From Cordia subcordata (lineage: Eukaryota; Streptophyta; Magnoliopsida; Boraginales; Cordiaceae), in assembly GCA_028554755.1 (NCBI GenBank), contig JAPTOF010000005.1, forward strand, positions 1,509,501 through 1,573,500: a stretch of DNA of 64,000 nucleotides. Direction: 5' to 3'. Positions 22,187 to 33,488 of this stretch are shown here, one piece after another (position 1 is the first letter of the stretch; every line of letters starts with the position of its first letter). A model generated the notes under the pieces. That model saw nothing but the letters and a program-made list of their open reading frames with translations. It did not search any database and was not told where the DNA came from. The translations under genes and the position numbers were made by a program.

Positions 22187-22601
22187 ATGTAGAGTCATCT
22201 TGACCCCATTGTGAAAATGCATGATGTTGCTCCCTAGAATCATGATAGCTAGATATAAATGCATGCATGGGCATATGATTGCTAGGGGCATAGGGCATTG
22301 CATGCAATTGGGGATAAGAGTGGAAGATGGGATAAGCACTAGAAAAGTGAGCACGGCTTCCACAATGATTGCAATAAGAAGAATATGCATCCCTATAGTC
22401 ATGATTACTACATGAAGATGCATGAGATGTTGCATGACTATAGGGGTCATTAGTAGCACTGGCCCTAGGTGGGGAATTCTCGTGGGGACAAAAAACGGTA
22501 GGATGCATGAAACTTCCACACAAGCGACATGCGTAAGGGACACGTTCGGGTGGTGGGGAAGAGGATACAAGTAACCACCAAGAAGCATTAGGATCGGTCA
22601 T
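22186..22601 (-). pseudogene. NA-family gene, N-terminal fragment with intact zinc knuckle
   Basis: The best-preserved N-terminus of the NA-family protein. Start ATG at 22599-22601 (MTDPNASWWLLVSSSPPPER). CRLCGSFMHPTVFC is a perfect CX2CX4HX4C knuckle. A second, incomplete one follows (CNHCGSRAHFSSAY, last Cys now Tyr). SNHDYRDAYS and SYHDSREQHHA are the HDYR repeats. The frame is open for about 140 codons, then is cut at about 22186 by Athila gag in the opposite orientation. The knuckle resembles CALCSKSSHETMAC of Athila gag. I infer a nucleocapsid-like RNA-binding role. Confidence 0.75.
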
Positions 22602-22762
22602 ATTCAATGAATCACAAGTAAAACCCCTTCACAGTCAAAATTTTTTTTTTAAATTTTTTTTTCTAATTTTTTTTTTCAAAAAATGGAAAGCAAGTAAAGA
22701 TAGTGCACACGCAAACAACCAATCGCAAACACAAAAGCACACAAAGAACCAATACCGTGCCT

Positions 22763-22779
22763 CCCCGGCAACGGCGCCA
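22763..22779 (-). other. tRNA-Asp primer-binding site of the NA fragment
   Basis: Minus strand TGGCGCCGTTGCCGGGG, the same as element 1, lying 162 bases upstream of the NA-family start codon. The leader between holds an A-rich tract (22638-22684). Confidence 0.92.
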
Positions 22780-22785
22780 AAAACT

Positions 22786-24410
22786 TGATATCGCTATTTG
22801 AGCACAAGCCTAAATAGCCCGCAAGTGCACGGGACGTGTGTAGTATAGTGTGTGCAAGTGCGGGGTCGAATCCACAGGGAGGCGACCTTGGTTTAGTCTT
22901 TATGTGCTCAAATGCCTTAACTAGCTACGTGCATGTGTGTACTTACTTTGGGATGGAAGGGAGCTCGGAAAAATGAAAATAAAAACTAATCTATGGAGGA
23001 ACTTAAGGGAGCCAAACTAAGGAAGGAAACACTAACAAAAAAGAAGGGGACCTAGGGCGATTGCATTGCAACAAGACTTGGGCTATGATAACAGATGATG
23101 TCTATCTAAGGCTCGGGACTTCTATTGCCGTTGTGTTGATCGGGGGTTCTCCTAACCAATACTAGTGGCTTAACCCGTTAGCTGGATTTAAAGCTAAGGG
23201 CCAATCCCTCCTAGCCTACGCAGTCCGTGCTTAGAACTTATCCTCTTGGCTGGATTTAAAGCCAAGGACTAGCACCTAAACACTACGTGACATTAAGGCT
23301 CAATTAACCAACACTAACGTGGGTGAGGGATACTCTAGTCTAGGTTAACTTATCCGCTTGGCAGGATTTAAAGCCAAGGACTAGCACCTAAACTCGACTA
23401 AGCATAGCATGTAACCTATTAGCTGGATTTAAAGCTAAAGCCTACTCTACTAAGCAAATCCATGAGATTAAGCACAATCACATCACCCAAATAAGTAGAT
23501 AAGAGCATTTGAAGCACAAATAACACATGCATATTCACTTAGACATTTTAACAAACACATAGACATGTTTGATTTCCAATACATGGATATATTGAATCCT
23601 GCCATAAATTTATGTAAATAAACATGTATTAAGAGCTAAAGATCTACATAAATCTATTATTCAAAGCCCTAATCTAAAATACAACAACAATCAACCCTAA
23701 ATCTAGTCTAATCTAGCAACATATTTACAAGAAATAGAGAAAGAACAAGAAGAACTTCCCTAAATTCTTGCTTCCAAATCCGTACAAATCCTTCACATCT
23801 TTGTTTAATGCTTCAATCCTAGCTTGGTGTGGGGCTTAGATGGTGGTTTAGGGTGTTTTGTGAATGGGTAAAGGGTTAGGGTTTAATAGGATTTATGAAA
23901 TAAAAGTTCCTCCCCTGAAAATGAGCTGAAACGAGCTTTTTATGGATTTCTTCAGCACACAGCCGGTCGACCTAGCCGGTCGACCGGCTCCTCTTTCTTG
24001 CTCGACTGGCTTCAATCATGATGCTCTCTGGACTGGCCAGTCGACCGGCTTCTTGAGGAACTCGACCGGCTTCAAATCTTTTATTCTCTGGAGCGGTCGG
24101 TCGACCTAAACGGTCGACCGGCTCTTCTTCTAAGTCGACCAGCTGGATCAAAATGATCTCTTCTTTATTTCTTTTCTTCCAGTCTTCATCCATTAGCTCA
24201 TTTCTTCCTCGCAGTAGCTTGAACCCTTCCAAAACACTCCTAAAACATGGAATATAACACTTAGTATAGTATTTATGCACCTAAATACATTATGTACAAA
24301 TATTAACAAATATGCATAAACTTTATACTAAGCGCACTCAATTAGACTCTAAACACCCTTAAATATGCATGCAAAAACAAGATGCAAACACGCACAAATG
24401 ACACGCATCA
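22786..24410 (-). repeat. 5' LTR of the NA fragment, the best-preserved NA-family LTR
   Basis: 1625 bases with intact termini (TGATATCG at the left, ACGCATCA at the right). The transcribed part carries four TTRGCT-type hairpins at 23178-23197, 23245-23266, 23357-23378 and 23419-23438. The promoter lies at 23936-24140. Confidence 0.9.
23936..24140 (-). promoter_or_regulatory. NA LTR promoter with dense GTCGAC palindromes
   Basis: A CATAAAAAG TATA-like box on the minus strand (23936-23943), then upstream a run of eight or so GTCGACC/CTCGACC-type units. It includes the perfect 16-base palindrome AGCCGGTCGACCGGCT at 23974-23989. This is the richest cluster in the window. Confidence 0.6.
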
Positions 24411-25522
24411 GACACCATTCCCAATAATCTCCTACTTAGACTAAAGCCAATTAGAACTCTATCTTATACCTATCTTCTCACGATTCCGAGGGCTTTAGCA
24501 AGGGGTTGGCAAGACATTCTTTGTTTATACCTTATTTGCAAAAGATCATTACCTCTAGCTTAAAAAAGGTGGTAACATCTCAATACGAGCTTAAAACTAT
24601 TCTAGCAAACATAATCTTAAATACTGTGGCTATCATCTTTTTCTGACAGAAAGCTAGAATTATTCAAACTAATTAATTTCAAGTCAAACTCTCCGTAATT
24701 AGGCCATTGGTACTTTTGCACTCCAAGTGCTAAAGGATGGTCCAACCAACTACCAACACTTCTTAGGATCAGGATGGCACATGTAAGTAGTACTAAGAGA
24801 GTATGCCTCATTAGGCCTTGTACATGATAAAATGTACTTAGTAAATCCTATTGTTCAAGTAAGTAGCAATCTATCCATACATTCCTTTCTAAAGAAATTT
24901 CTCAAACAAATTTTCTTGAATAATGTATTTCCAAGAACCTCTTAAAATTCAATATGTTGAACTTTTGAACACGAAGTCAATGTACATATACTAGCAAATA
25001 TCCCAATAACCTCCTTAATCTATCCTCGTAGATTATGATCCCAAGCATATAGGATACCTTACCTAAAATATTTATGGAGAACAAAGATAATGAATATAGT
25101 TTTTCCATTTTATAGTATCAAAAATAGCATCCACATTACTATAGTATAAACAATCACAAGACCAATAGCCTACAAGAAGAGATAGAGCATACTTCATTCT
25201 TAATGAATGCACACGTCTTATTTTTTTACCAAAACATAAGTACTAACTTAAGAACTTGCACAAATGCACACATAGACCATTGAGGCATATGCTACATAAT
25301 CTTCCCAATAGATTTGAACTCTTTAAGATGTGTCATATGCATCTTCTTTCAACTAACCATAAAGGAAAGTTGTTTGGACATGTACTAATCATATTTCATA
25401 ACGCAAGCATGCATGAATAATGCAAATGAACTCAAGCATCACTATGGGTGGAAATGTCTTATCATAATCAAACTACGACATTGACAAAGCCTTGTAGCAA
25501 CAAGTTGGGCATTGTAGGTCAC
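24411..25522 (-). pseudogene. Degraded Copia 3' portion (RT to start of 3' LTR)
   Basis: Read leftward on the minus strand it begins in the RT (YNAQLVA, then FDYDKTF-like and YEIW) and runs through very decayed RNase H DNA to AGTAGGAGATTATTGGG at about 24423-24440. That is a Copia polypurine tract followed by the first bases of a TGTTGGGAATGGTGTC-type LTR. The LTR is cut after about 16 bases by the NA LTR ending at 24410; the right side is cut by Athila element 3 at 25523. Confidence 0.65.
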
Positions 25523-27412
25523 TGATGTGTTGTGTTTTTGTGTGTATTTAAATCATCATATATTTATGTTTAAGAGGTATTTTGAGCTTTAATAGATGCA
25601 TTAGTATAGTATATATGATGGAGATAGGCTGAAGTGCATACACTCATATATAGATAAGTTTAATGACAACTGCTACACTAATGCATGCTTATTACTTATG
25701 TTTGGTGAAGTTAGGTCAAAGCTTAGGACTTGAATCAATGGTGATTTTATGTTGGATTCAAGATTGAGGCATTTGAGATGTGGGAGAAGCATAAAAGAGG
25801 CTTTTGGAGGCAACTAGGCGTAGAAAAGTGCAATCGAGACAAAACGAAAGGAATGCGAGAAAATCAACCAAGTTTCGACCTGGCCGGTCGACCCCTCTTC
25901 TAAGGCCGATCAACCAGCTGGGTTGACTAGCCAAACTAGAGAGGAAGGTCCTTAGGCTGGTTGACCTAGGTGCTAGGCCGGTCGACCGGCCAAGGCCCTC
26001 AGCTTGTCGAGAAATCAGCTGTATTTAAGCACTTTTTTAGCCCATTTTAAGTAGATTCTAAAACCTTTTTCATCTCCCATTCTCTCACCCACTTCTCACA
26101 CACAAAACCCTACCTTCACCCACCTCCAATACATATACTGACACACATACACCCTTAGATCTAAGTTGATTTTGGAGGATTACAACGTCCTTTGGTGAAG
26201 ATTTGCTCAAGATTGTAGAGAAACAAGCAAGGATGGAAAGGGAGATTTCTCAAACCTCTTTCATTCTCTTTTCATTTCATGCTTTAATAGATCACTTAGG
26301 GTGCCTAAACTTGTGTAATCAATTGATTTTCATACTCCTTGTTATGGGATTCCATTGGCTTGTAGATATACATACTTTGTTCTTATTTTGAAAAGGCTTT
26401 ATATCATTTCATGTCCATGTGTTTGGTGTAATGCTTGGATGAATTGTATGTATATAGAATGAGTTATATTTACTATAGAACACTTTTGATCCCTAAATTA
26501 ATCATGTCTATGTGTGTGATTATGGATAATATGAAATGAGTTGGTTCTATTCATGTCTACGTAGGTATGAAACATACCTTATAGTGAATACATGCTCAAA
26601 TATTGCTACATGTTGATGCTTAAAGGTTTCCAATGACGTAAATCAAATTTGCTTGTGCTTGTCTCGTGGATAGGATGTCATAATAATACCTTGCCTTAGA
26701 ATATGTAGATTGCATTATTAACGTCCCAATCAGCTTTTGTGTCCCTAGATCGACAAAGCCCAACTCTAGACTAGCTTAGTTGAGACCCTATAGCTTTAAA
26801 TCTAGCTAATATGAGTCTGAGTGGGGTTTGGTTAGCCTTAGTTACCTTTGACTTTGGTTTTAAATCCAACCAATAGTTTAGAAGCTAAGATAGGATCAAT
26901 TTAGCCTAAGTAGCTTTCTAGTCCCTCTTATGGCCTTAGGTACATAAGGACCACGCCGTACTGCTAAGTGTGCACATTTAGGGATGGATCCATACCAAGT
27001 CTTAGGGTGTAATTAGGATATTAGTTATTTGCTTAGTGTTAAAATCCCTATTTAGTAAGCCAATACACTGAATCCCATAGCAAAGAGGTAAAAAGTCACC
27101 TGTTCACAAGTGTAGGTCACCCTATCACCTTCCCATTGTTTTAATCCCCTAGGTTAGCTTAGTTTTTACCTTTTCCCTTCATTGCATTCATAGTGTAGCC
27201 TTTTACTTTCCCTATTAGCGCCTTAAAATCCAAAAACCCCATAAAGATGACTAGTTTAGGTTTCTTTTCAAGCTTCCACTAGAATGCACTAGCATAAGAC
27301 TTTCCTACACATTGAGCGTCTTTGTGGTTTGACGCCCACATTAGTACCCCTTATATCGCATGATCTGTATACTTGCGGGTGCTTTTAGGGCTTGCCCTTT
27401 CAAGGCACACCA
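25523..27412 (+). repeat. 5' LTR of Athila element 3
   Basis: 1890 bases, TGATGTGTTGTG to GCACACCA. TATA at 26022-26029 just downstream of a GTCGAC cluster. The transcribed hairpins at 26791-26808 and 26854-26873 include a TTGGTT/AACCAA stem, and the CTAAG hairpin at 26964-26981 pairs with one G-U. Confidence 0.9.
25880..26029 (+). promoter_or_regulatory. LTR promoter: GTCGAC cluster ending at the TATA box
   Basis: The perfect 16-base palindrome GGCCGGTCGACCGGCC lies at 25976-25991. Weaker copies precede it from 25880. TATTTAAG follows at 26022-26029. Confidence 0.62.
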
Positions 27413-27419
27413 AGTTCTT

Positions 27420-27436
27420 TGGCGCCGTTGTTAGGG
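27420..27436 (+). other. tRNA-Asp primer-binding site of Athila element 3
   Basis: TGGCGCCGTTGTTAGGG, two changes from the consensus, seven bases after the LTR end. A T-rich leader continues to the gag start at 27769. Confidence 0.88.
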
Positions 27437-27768
27437 AGGCACAGTGGTTTGCATTCTTTGCTTGTGTGTTTTTGTAGTTGCTTTATTTGTTTTCCTTGAT
27501 TTTTCTTTATCATTTGTTTAGCTTTAGCTTATCTTGCTTCTTGTTTTTATTATCTTGCTTTGGTACTTGCTTTTGTATCTTTACTCTTGTTTTCTTTTGA
27601 GCTATTGAGTTTACTTTCTGTATTTAGCTTGCATGTATGCTTAGCTTTATTAATTTGTTTCTATTTTTGTTTTTAGTACACTTTCTAGGATTGTGGCTTA
27701 TTTGCTATAGATTTAGGATTGTTAAAGTTTTTGGGGGTTGAAGTGGCTAGAGTTAAGATAGTTCTTGC

Positions 27769-29400
27769 ATGCTTGGTAGGAGATCCCTTAGAAATCACCA
27801 AATTCCTCTTAATCCTAAACCCAATAGGATTGTAAGGCATTTTAGGAATTTAGGAGATCTTCTTGAGGAGATGGCTAATCCCAATCACCCTTCTAATCCT
27901 CCCATTCCCCTAATGAATGCCATTCCACCTAATGATTTCCATGGGCATCAAGCCTAGGATCATCTTAGATAAGAGCCTCATAGGCTAAACCCATCCATAG
28001 ATAAAGTGCCCATTCTTAGGCAATTCTTTCTCCCTAAGACCTTTGAGCCTAATTTGCCATTCAAATTCTGGTTTAGGGGGAGGCGAGCTTCGAGATCAAG
28101 CCTAATATGTTGGCTATGCTCCATTTCTTCTATAGGAGAAGCAAAAGAGTCCTTTAGCCCACATTATTAACTTTGTAGAGATGAGTTCCATCCTCCATGT
28201 TCCTAATGTCTCCTAAGAGGTCACACGTCTAAGGTTGTTTCCTTTCTTTCTTAAGGATAAGGCTAGGACTTGGTTACATTCCTTGCTTAATGGATGTATT
28301 ACTTCATAGGCCAAGAGTCAATCTAAGTTCTTTTAGAGATTCTTTCCCACAGCCAAGATGCCTGACCTTAGGACCACTATTATGACTTTATCCTAGCATA
28401 ATTTAGAGTCCTTTCATGAGGCATGGGAGAGATTTAAAGACCTTCTTAGATAGTATTCGCACTACAGGTATGGTAGTCATGACCTACTCTAGTATTTCTT
28501 TCGAGGATTGAGTGAACAAACTAGGATGATGGTCAATGCCACCTCCATTGTTGGCTTCTATACTTTAAGACTCACTGAGGCATGGGAGAAAATGGAGTTG
28601 ATGGCTGAGAACTCTTTTCAGAACAATGCTATGGATAAGTCCAGTGAGCAAGTAATAAGAAAGGTGTTAGTAAGGTTAGAGTTTCTTCTGATTTTCCTTC
28701 TGAGGTTAAACCATTGAGCCATAAGTTAGATCAATTTATCTCTTTGACTCTTTGCTCCCAGAATCGTAGAGCTAGTTCAGTAGGTTCTTCTTCTCCACCT
28801 TCAGTAGTTGAAATGTGTGCTTTATGTTCTAAGGCATCTCATGAGACTAATGCTCGCCTTTTGGCACCTTAGTTTCTTGATTTTATACAGGAGCAAGTAT
28901 GTGCTACACAGGGATATTCTTATGAGTATAACCTATATTCCAACACTTATAATTGGGGATGGACGGATAATCCCAACGTCTCTTAGAAACAAGGTCAGCA
29001 TGAGTTTAGTTCACATTTCAAATTTTCATCCCAGCAACGACCTCGTCCTTAATATCATTCAGGTTTTTATAATCTTAATTAGCCCAACTCACTAGTGCTC
29101 CTTAGCCTCAGGCATTACCTATTCCATCTAGTAGCCTACCCCTTAGCAATGACATAATAAAGATAATACAGTTCATTCAGAACCAATAGTAAGAGATAGT
29201 AGAAAATAAGCAACACATGGCTAGGATTGAGGCATAGTTAGGGCAGTTGACCAATTAGTTAAGCACTAGAGACCATAGGAAGTTTCTTTCTCAACCAGAC
29301 GTGAACCCTACAGTCTAATTCTTCTTCTCTACTGATACCACTCATCCCCCCAGGCCTAGGCTAAGACTGTCACCACTCTTAGAAGCAGTAGGATAGTGGA
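27769..29400 (+). pseudogene. Athila element 3 gag
   Basis: Begins MLGRRSL and continues MANPNHPSNPP. The capsid-like part follows with stops (for example RGLSEQTRMMVNAT and LTEAWEKMELMAENSF around 28500-28620). The zinc knuckle near 28812-28856 reads CALCSKASHETNAR: the fourth ligand is now Arg. The Gln/Pro-rich C-terminal part decays into stops before protease. Confidence 0.85.
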
Positions 29401-29869
29401 TAATAGAGTAGGAGTTGACTATGCAGTGCCTACACCTAGTGGTCCTTCTGGGTTTAGAGAACCTAATTGTACCCTATTGGGAGAGTTGAGCCTATAAGAG
29501 ACCATGGAGAGAGTAGTACTTCCCACCCACATCGAGAGGGAAAGGGGCTTATTGATTATTCCTATCGGTCTAGAGGTGTTGAGCCTAGAGTTCCTTATCC
29601 ATTTGCTTTAGAAAAGCCTTTACTCAGTGAGGATACTAGATTTCTCAAAGTTCTGGAGCATCTTAAAGACCTCAAGGTCAATCTTCCTTGATAAAAGCGG
29701 TCCATTTTAGTCCTTTTTATGCCAAGTTCTTTAAGGATTGTTGTACTAGGAAGTGTTAAGTCTTGATTATGCCTAAAAAGGTGAAGCTGCGGAGAAAGTG
29801 AGTAGTATTTGTACCACTGGTCGATGAGTAACCTTAGAGCTTTCACCATTCCTTGTAGGATCCTTAAGG

Positions 29870-31440
29870 CCAACTTTGATCACCCCTTGCTAGACTTAGG
29901 ATCTAATGTGAACCTCATCCCTTACTCAGTCTACTAGTAACTAGGTCTAGGAGACTTGTCCCCTATGCACGTTACTCTTCAGCTAGCTGATAGGTCTGAA
30001 AGAAAACCTAGGGGAGTGGTAGAAGATGCACTTGTCTAGGTAGGTGAGTTTGTGTACCCCATAGATTTCATAGTTCTCGATATGGATTCGGGACAAGACT
30101 CTAAACATTCCATTCTCGTTCTCTTAGGTCGCCCTTTTCTTGCTACCACGAATGCTATTGTTTACTGTAGGTCGAGGTTATTAGAGATGAAATTTGGGAA
30201 TTTGAGATCCACTATTAAGGTTGCCGAGAAAGTGAATAGGGCAAGTGTAGAAGGACAAGAAATGGAAAAGAATGCTTTGGAGTTGATGTGACTGATTCTT
30301 GCATTGAGGACTTTGAAGAGAGGATTATGACCGATGGAAAAGATTTGAGGGAATTTTCAAAAGATGTTGTCTAGCTTTGATTTGAAGATCTTAGAGAGAA
30401 AATGCGTAACCTCCACTTCTTTAGTTGAGGATTCTTTGATTGATATGTCACTTGAGGTTGTTCCTTCCAGTCTCGATTCTAGTGATGTCCCTATTGATGT
30501 TGTTGGAGTTGAATGCCCTTTGGTTAAGCCTAGTCCATATTTAGAGCTCAAACCCCTTCCTAAGTATTTGAAGTATGCTTTTCTAAGTCCTGGTGAGATA
30601 TTTGGTTATCATAGCTTCCGATCTTTCTAGTGAACATGAGGAGCATCTTTTAGAGGTTATTAGGAAACATAGGAAGGCTATAGGGTGGAAAATTGATGAT
30701 TTGAGAGGTATAGATCCTTCGGTTTTCATGCATCGTATTCACCTTGAGGATGGAGCCATTCCTTTTAGGGAAATGCAAAGGGAGCTAAGCCCACATACAA
30801 GCGAAGTAGTGAAGAAAGAGATCATTAAGCGTTTAGATGCAGGCATTATCTATCTGATCTCCAATAGTGAATGGGTTAGTCCAGTAAAAGTTGTCCCTAG
30901 GAAGTTCGAGATCACGATTGTAGAGAATGAGAGAGAAAAGCTTATCTCTACACGCACTCCCACGGGTTGTAGAGTTTGTATAGACTATAAGAAGCTCAAC
31001 TCCAAACCAGGAAGAATCATTTCACATTGCCTTTTCTAGACCAGATCTTAGATAGAGTAGCAGGGCAAAGTTTCTATTGTTTTCTAGATGGCTATTCTGG
31101 GTAAAATTTGATCCCCATATATCTCGAGGACCAAGAGAAGACCATCTTTACTTGTCCCTATGGCACTTTTGCCTATAGGAGGATGCCTTTCGGTCTATGT
31201 AATGCCCTAATAACTTTTCAAAGGTATATGATGACCATTTTTAGTGATATGATTGAGAGACATTTAGAGATTTTCATGAATGACTTCTCAATCTATTGTG
31301 ATAGATTTGATGAGTGCTTGAGTCACCTCTCTTTAGTCTTAGATCATTGTGTGGAAAAGAACCTAATGTTGAGCTTGGAGAAATAACACTTCATGGTGCA
31401 ACAAGGGATAGTCTTGGGTCATATAGTTTCATCTAGTGGC
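29870..31440 (+). pseudogene. Athila element 3 protease and RT (first part)
   Basis: Protease motif LLDLGSNVNLIPYSVY near 29888, then MYPIDFIVLDMDSG and LLGRPFLATTNA. RT begins about 30600 (HRKAIGWKIDD, FREMQRELSPH, CIDYKKLNS). The active-site segment at 31273-31284 reads FMND: the first catalytic Asp is Asn (element 1 has FMDD). Stops and frameshifts occur near 30290, 31040 and 31386. Interrupted after about 31440 by a foreign solo LTR. Confidence 0.87.
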
Positions 31441-31446
31441 TTTTCA

Positions 31447-32798
31447 TGTGATTATATTTTTAGGCTTATCGTAGTTATTTTGGAGTTAATTAGACATTAA
31501 TTAAAAATATTTAATCACTTTATTGTGTTTTTGGTATAGGCAGAAAGGAAAAGGAGAGCAAATTAGAAGTAAAACTTGGAAAGGAGAGTTTTCTAGAAAA
31601 AAAGATGGAAAAAGAGGAAAATGACTTTTGACCAAGACTTGCCAAAAGAATTGAAGGAAAAAGGAAATTTTCTTGCATGCAAAGAAAAAAAAAGATTCGG
31701 AAATAAAATAAAATAAGAAAAGAAAGAAAAGAAAGAGGAAAGCCAAATTGGCCAATAAGGCCCACGTGGGTCTTGAAATAAAAGGCCTTAGGTTTTGCCT
31801 CCACCATATATATATGTATGGCGTTACACATATATGAAGGATCAGAGAGAGCATCATAAAGCAAATCAGGTGACATACATTCAACAACAATATTTTTCTT
31901 TCTTTTTTTATTTCTTCTTTAATTCTTTTCAAATGTAAGTGTGGAAAATTTAATAGGTTTAGGATCAAGATGAGAACAATCGAAGACGAGTTTAAGCCAA
32001 ATTTATGGTAAAGCTTCCTCAAACTTTCTCTCGTATTTTTTGTTTATTTTTGTTAAACATGTCTGAGTAATTTGTTGTTTAGGGTAGGATGACTATATGA
32101 TAATATGATAATTCTCATTTTAAGGTCTCAAACTTGGATGGAATATTTTGATGTGTTTTATTTCTATGATTGATGTTCTTCATTATTTTATTTCTATTTA
32201 TTTCATTATGCTTGCAGCTGATGTTTAATAGGATACTTTTGTTCAATCATATAAATATTCTTGCGAGCTTTATTGCTAAAAACTATAGGTTATACCATAG
32301 TTTTTTACACATGGTTAATTGATAAATTTGCCCTAGGATTTTAGGACAAATCTATACTTCGGCTAGATAAAGGACTTGGAGATAGAGTTGCACCTCTAAA
32401 CTAAGATTAGTTTATTGATCAATTTTAGGTATTCAATCAATTAGGCTTGTAGTTTAATTTTCACATCAAAATAGAAAATTTTAAGTTGAGCCTAAAACTT
32501 GAATTTTACATAAGAATTCGATCCCTAAACCTAACCCAAAGAAGTTTTCAAATCTCAAATTTTGGTTTTTATTTTTAATTAATTTTTCTTTTTGGTTTAA
32601 TTCTAAGTTTAGTTTTCTCAAAATCAAATTTTCATTTAAATTATCAACAATCACTTAGGCACTTTACCTGCACCTTTTCGTGAGTTTTCGGAATTGCCTC
32701 TTTGTAGATTCGACCTCACACTTAGCGCAATAGACTGCAATCACTCGTACACTTGCGAGTTAAAACTTGGCTTTGAATTTGCACCTAATTTCCTATCA
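31447..32798 (+). repeat. Solo LTR of an unrelated LTR retrotransposon inside RT
   Basis: About 1.35 kb that interrupts RT between codons matching VSSKG and QVDPAKVE of element 1. The edges proposed are TGTGATTATATTTTTAGG and TTTCCTATCA. I cannot find a clean target duplication, and about 5 and 15 extra bases remain on the two sides. It has a TATATATATA run near 31805-31814 and no ORF with domain content. It differs from both the Athila and Copia LTRs of the window. Confidence 0.65.
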
Positions 32799-32811
32799 TA
32801 AGTTCATATCA

Positions 32812-33488
32812 TCATTCAAGTTGACCCAGCAAAGGTAGAATTGATTGAAAAGTTGCCTGCCCTTAAGTGTGTTAAGGATGTTAGATCTTTTCTAGGGCAT
32901 ACAGGATTCTACCATAAATTTATTAAGGATTTTAGCCATGTAGGACGTCCCTTGTCTAGGATCTTAGCACAGGACATCCCATTTGAGTTCAATGATAAAT
33001 GTGTTAAGGTTTTTTATAGGTTTAAATCCTTATTGTCCTTCTCTCTGATTATCCAACCACCTGACTACAGTCTCCCATTTGAGGTTATGTGTGATGTATC
33101 CGACTATGCGATAAGAGCTGTTTGAGGTCAAAGGTGTGATAAGATGCCCCAAGTAGTGTACTACGCTAGTAATACTTTTGATGAGGCCCTAAAGAACTAC
33201 ATAACCACAAAAAAAAGAGCTTTTAGCTATTTTGTTCTCCTTTGACAAGTTTAGGATATACATCCTAAGGTCTACACCGATCATGCGGCGTTGAGGTATT
33301 TGTTAGCTAAAAAAAGTCCAAGCCCTACTTGATTAGGTGGTTGCTCCTTCTTCAAGAGTTTGACATTGAGATTTGGGACAATTTGGTGGCGGATCACCTT
33401 TCCCGTCTTATTAATGAGTTTTCTAGCTACCCTTCCCTTTTCATGATTTCTTTCTCAACAAATGTTCACTGTCTCTCATCATACATCT
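32812..33488 (+). pseudogene. Athila element 3 end of RT, RNase H and connection
   Basis: Resumes at QVDPAKVELIEKL, then KCVKDVRSFLGHTGFYHKFIKDF, PLSRILAQDIPFEF, SLPFEVMCDVSDYA, and a frameshifted YTDHAALRYLL and VADHLSRLI. It is cut at 33488 by the Copia element; the next Athila bases are at 42800. Confidence 0.87.

Noticed and set aside
23868..23885. Interstitial telomere repeat
   Set aside because: Only one to two units; better described as a telo-box-like motif in the LTR.
31501..32022. Open frame of 173 codons on the minus strand with Phe-rich hydrophobic stretches
   Set aside because: It lies in the antisense strand of a solo LTR; the composition follows from purine-rich DNA and there is no domain or start context.
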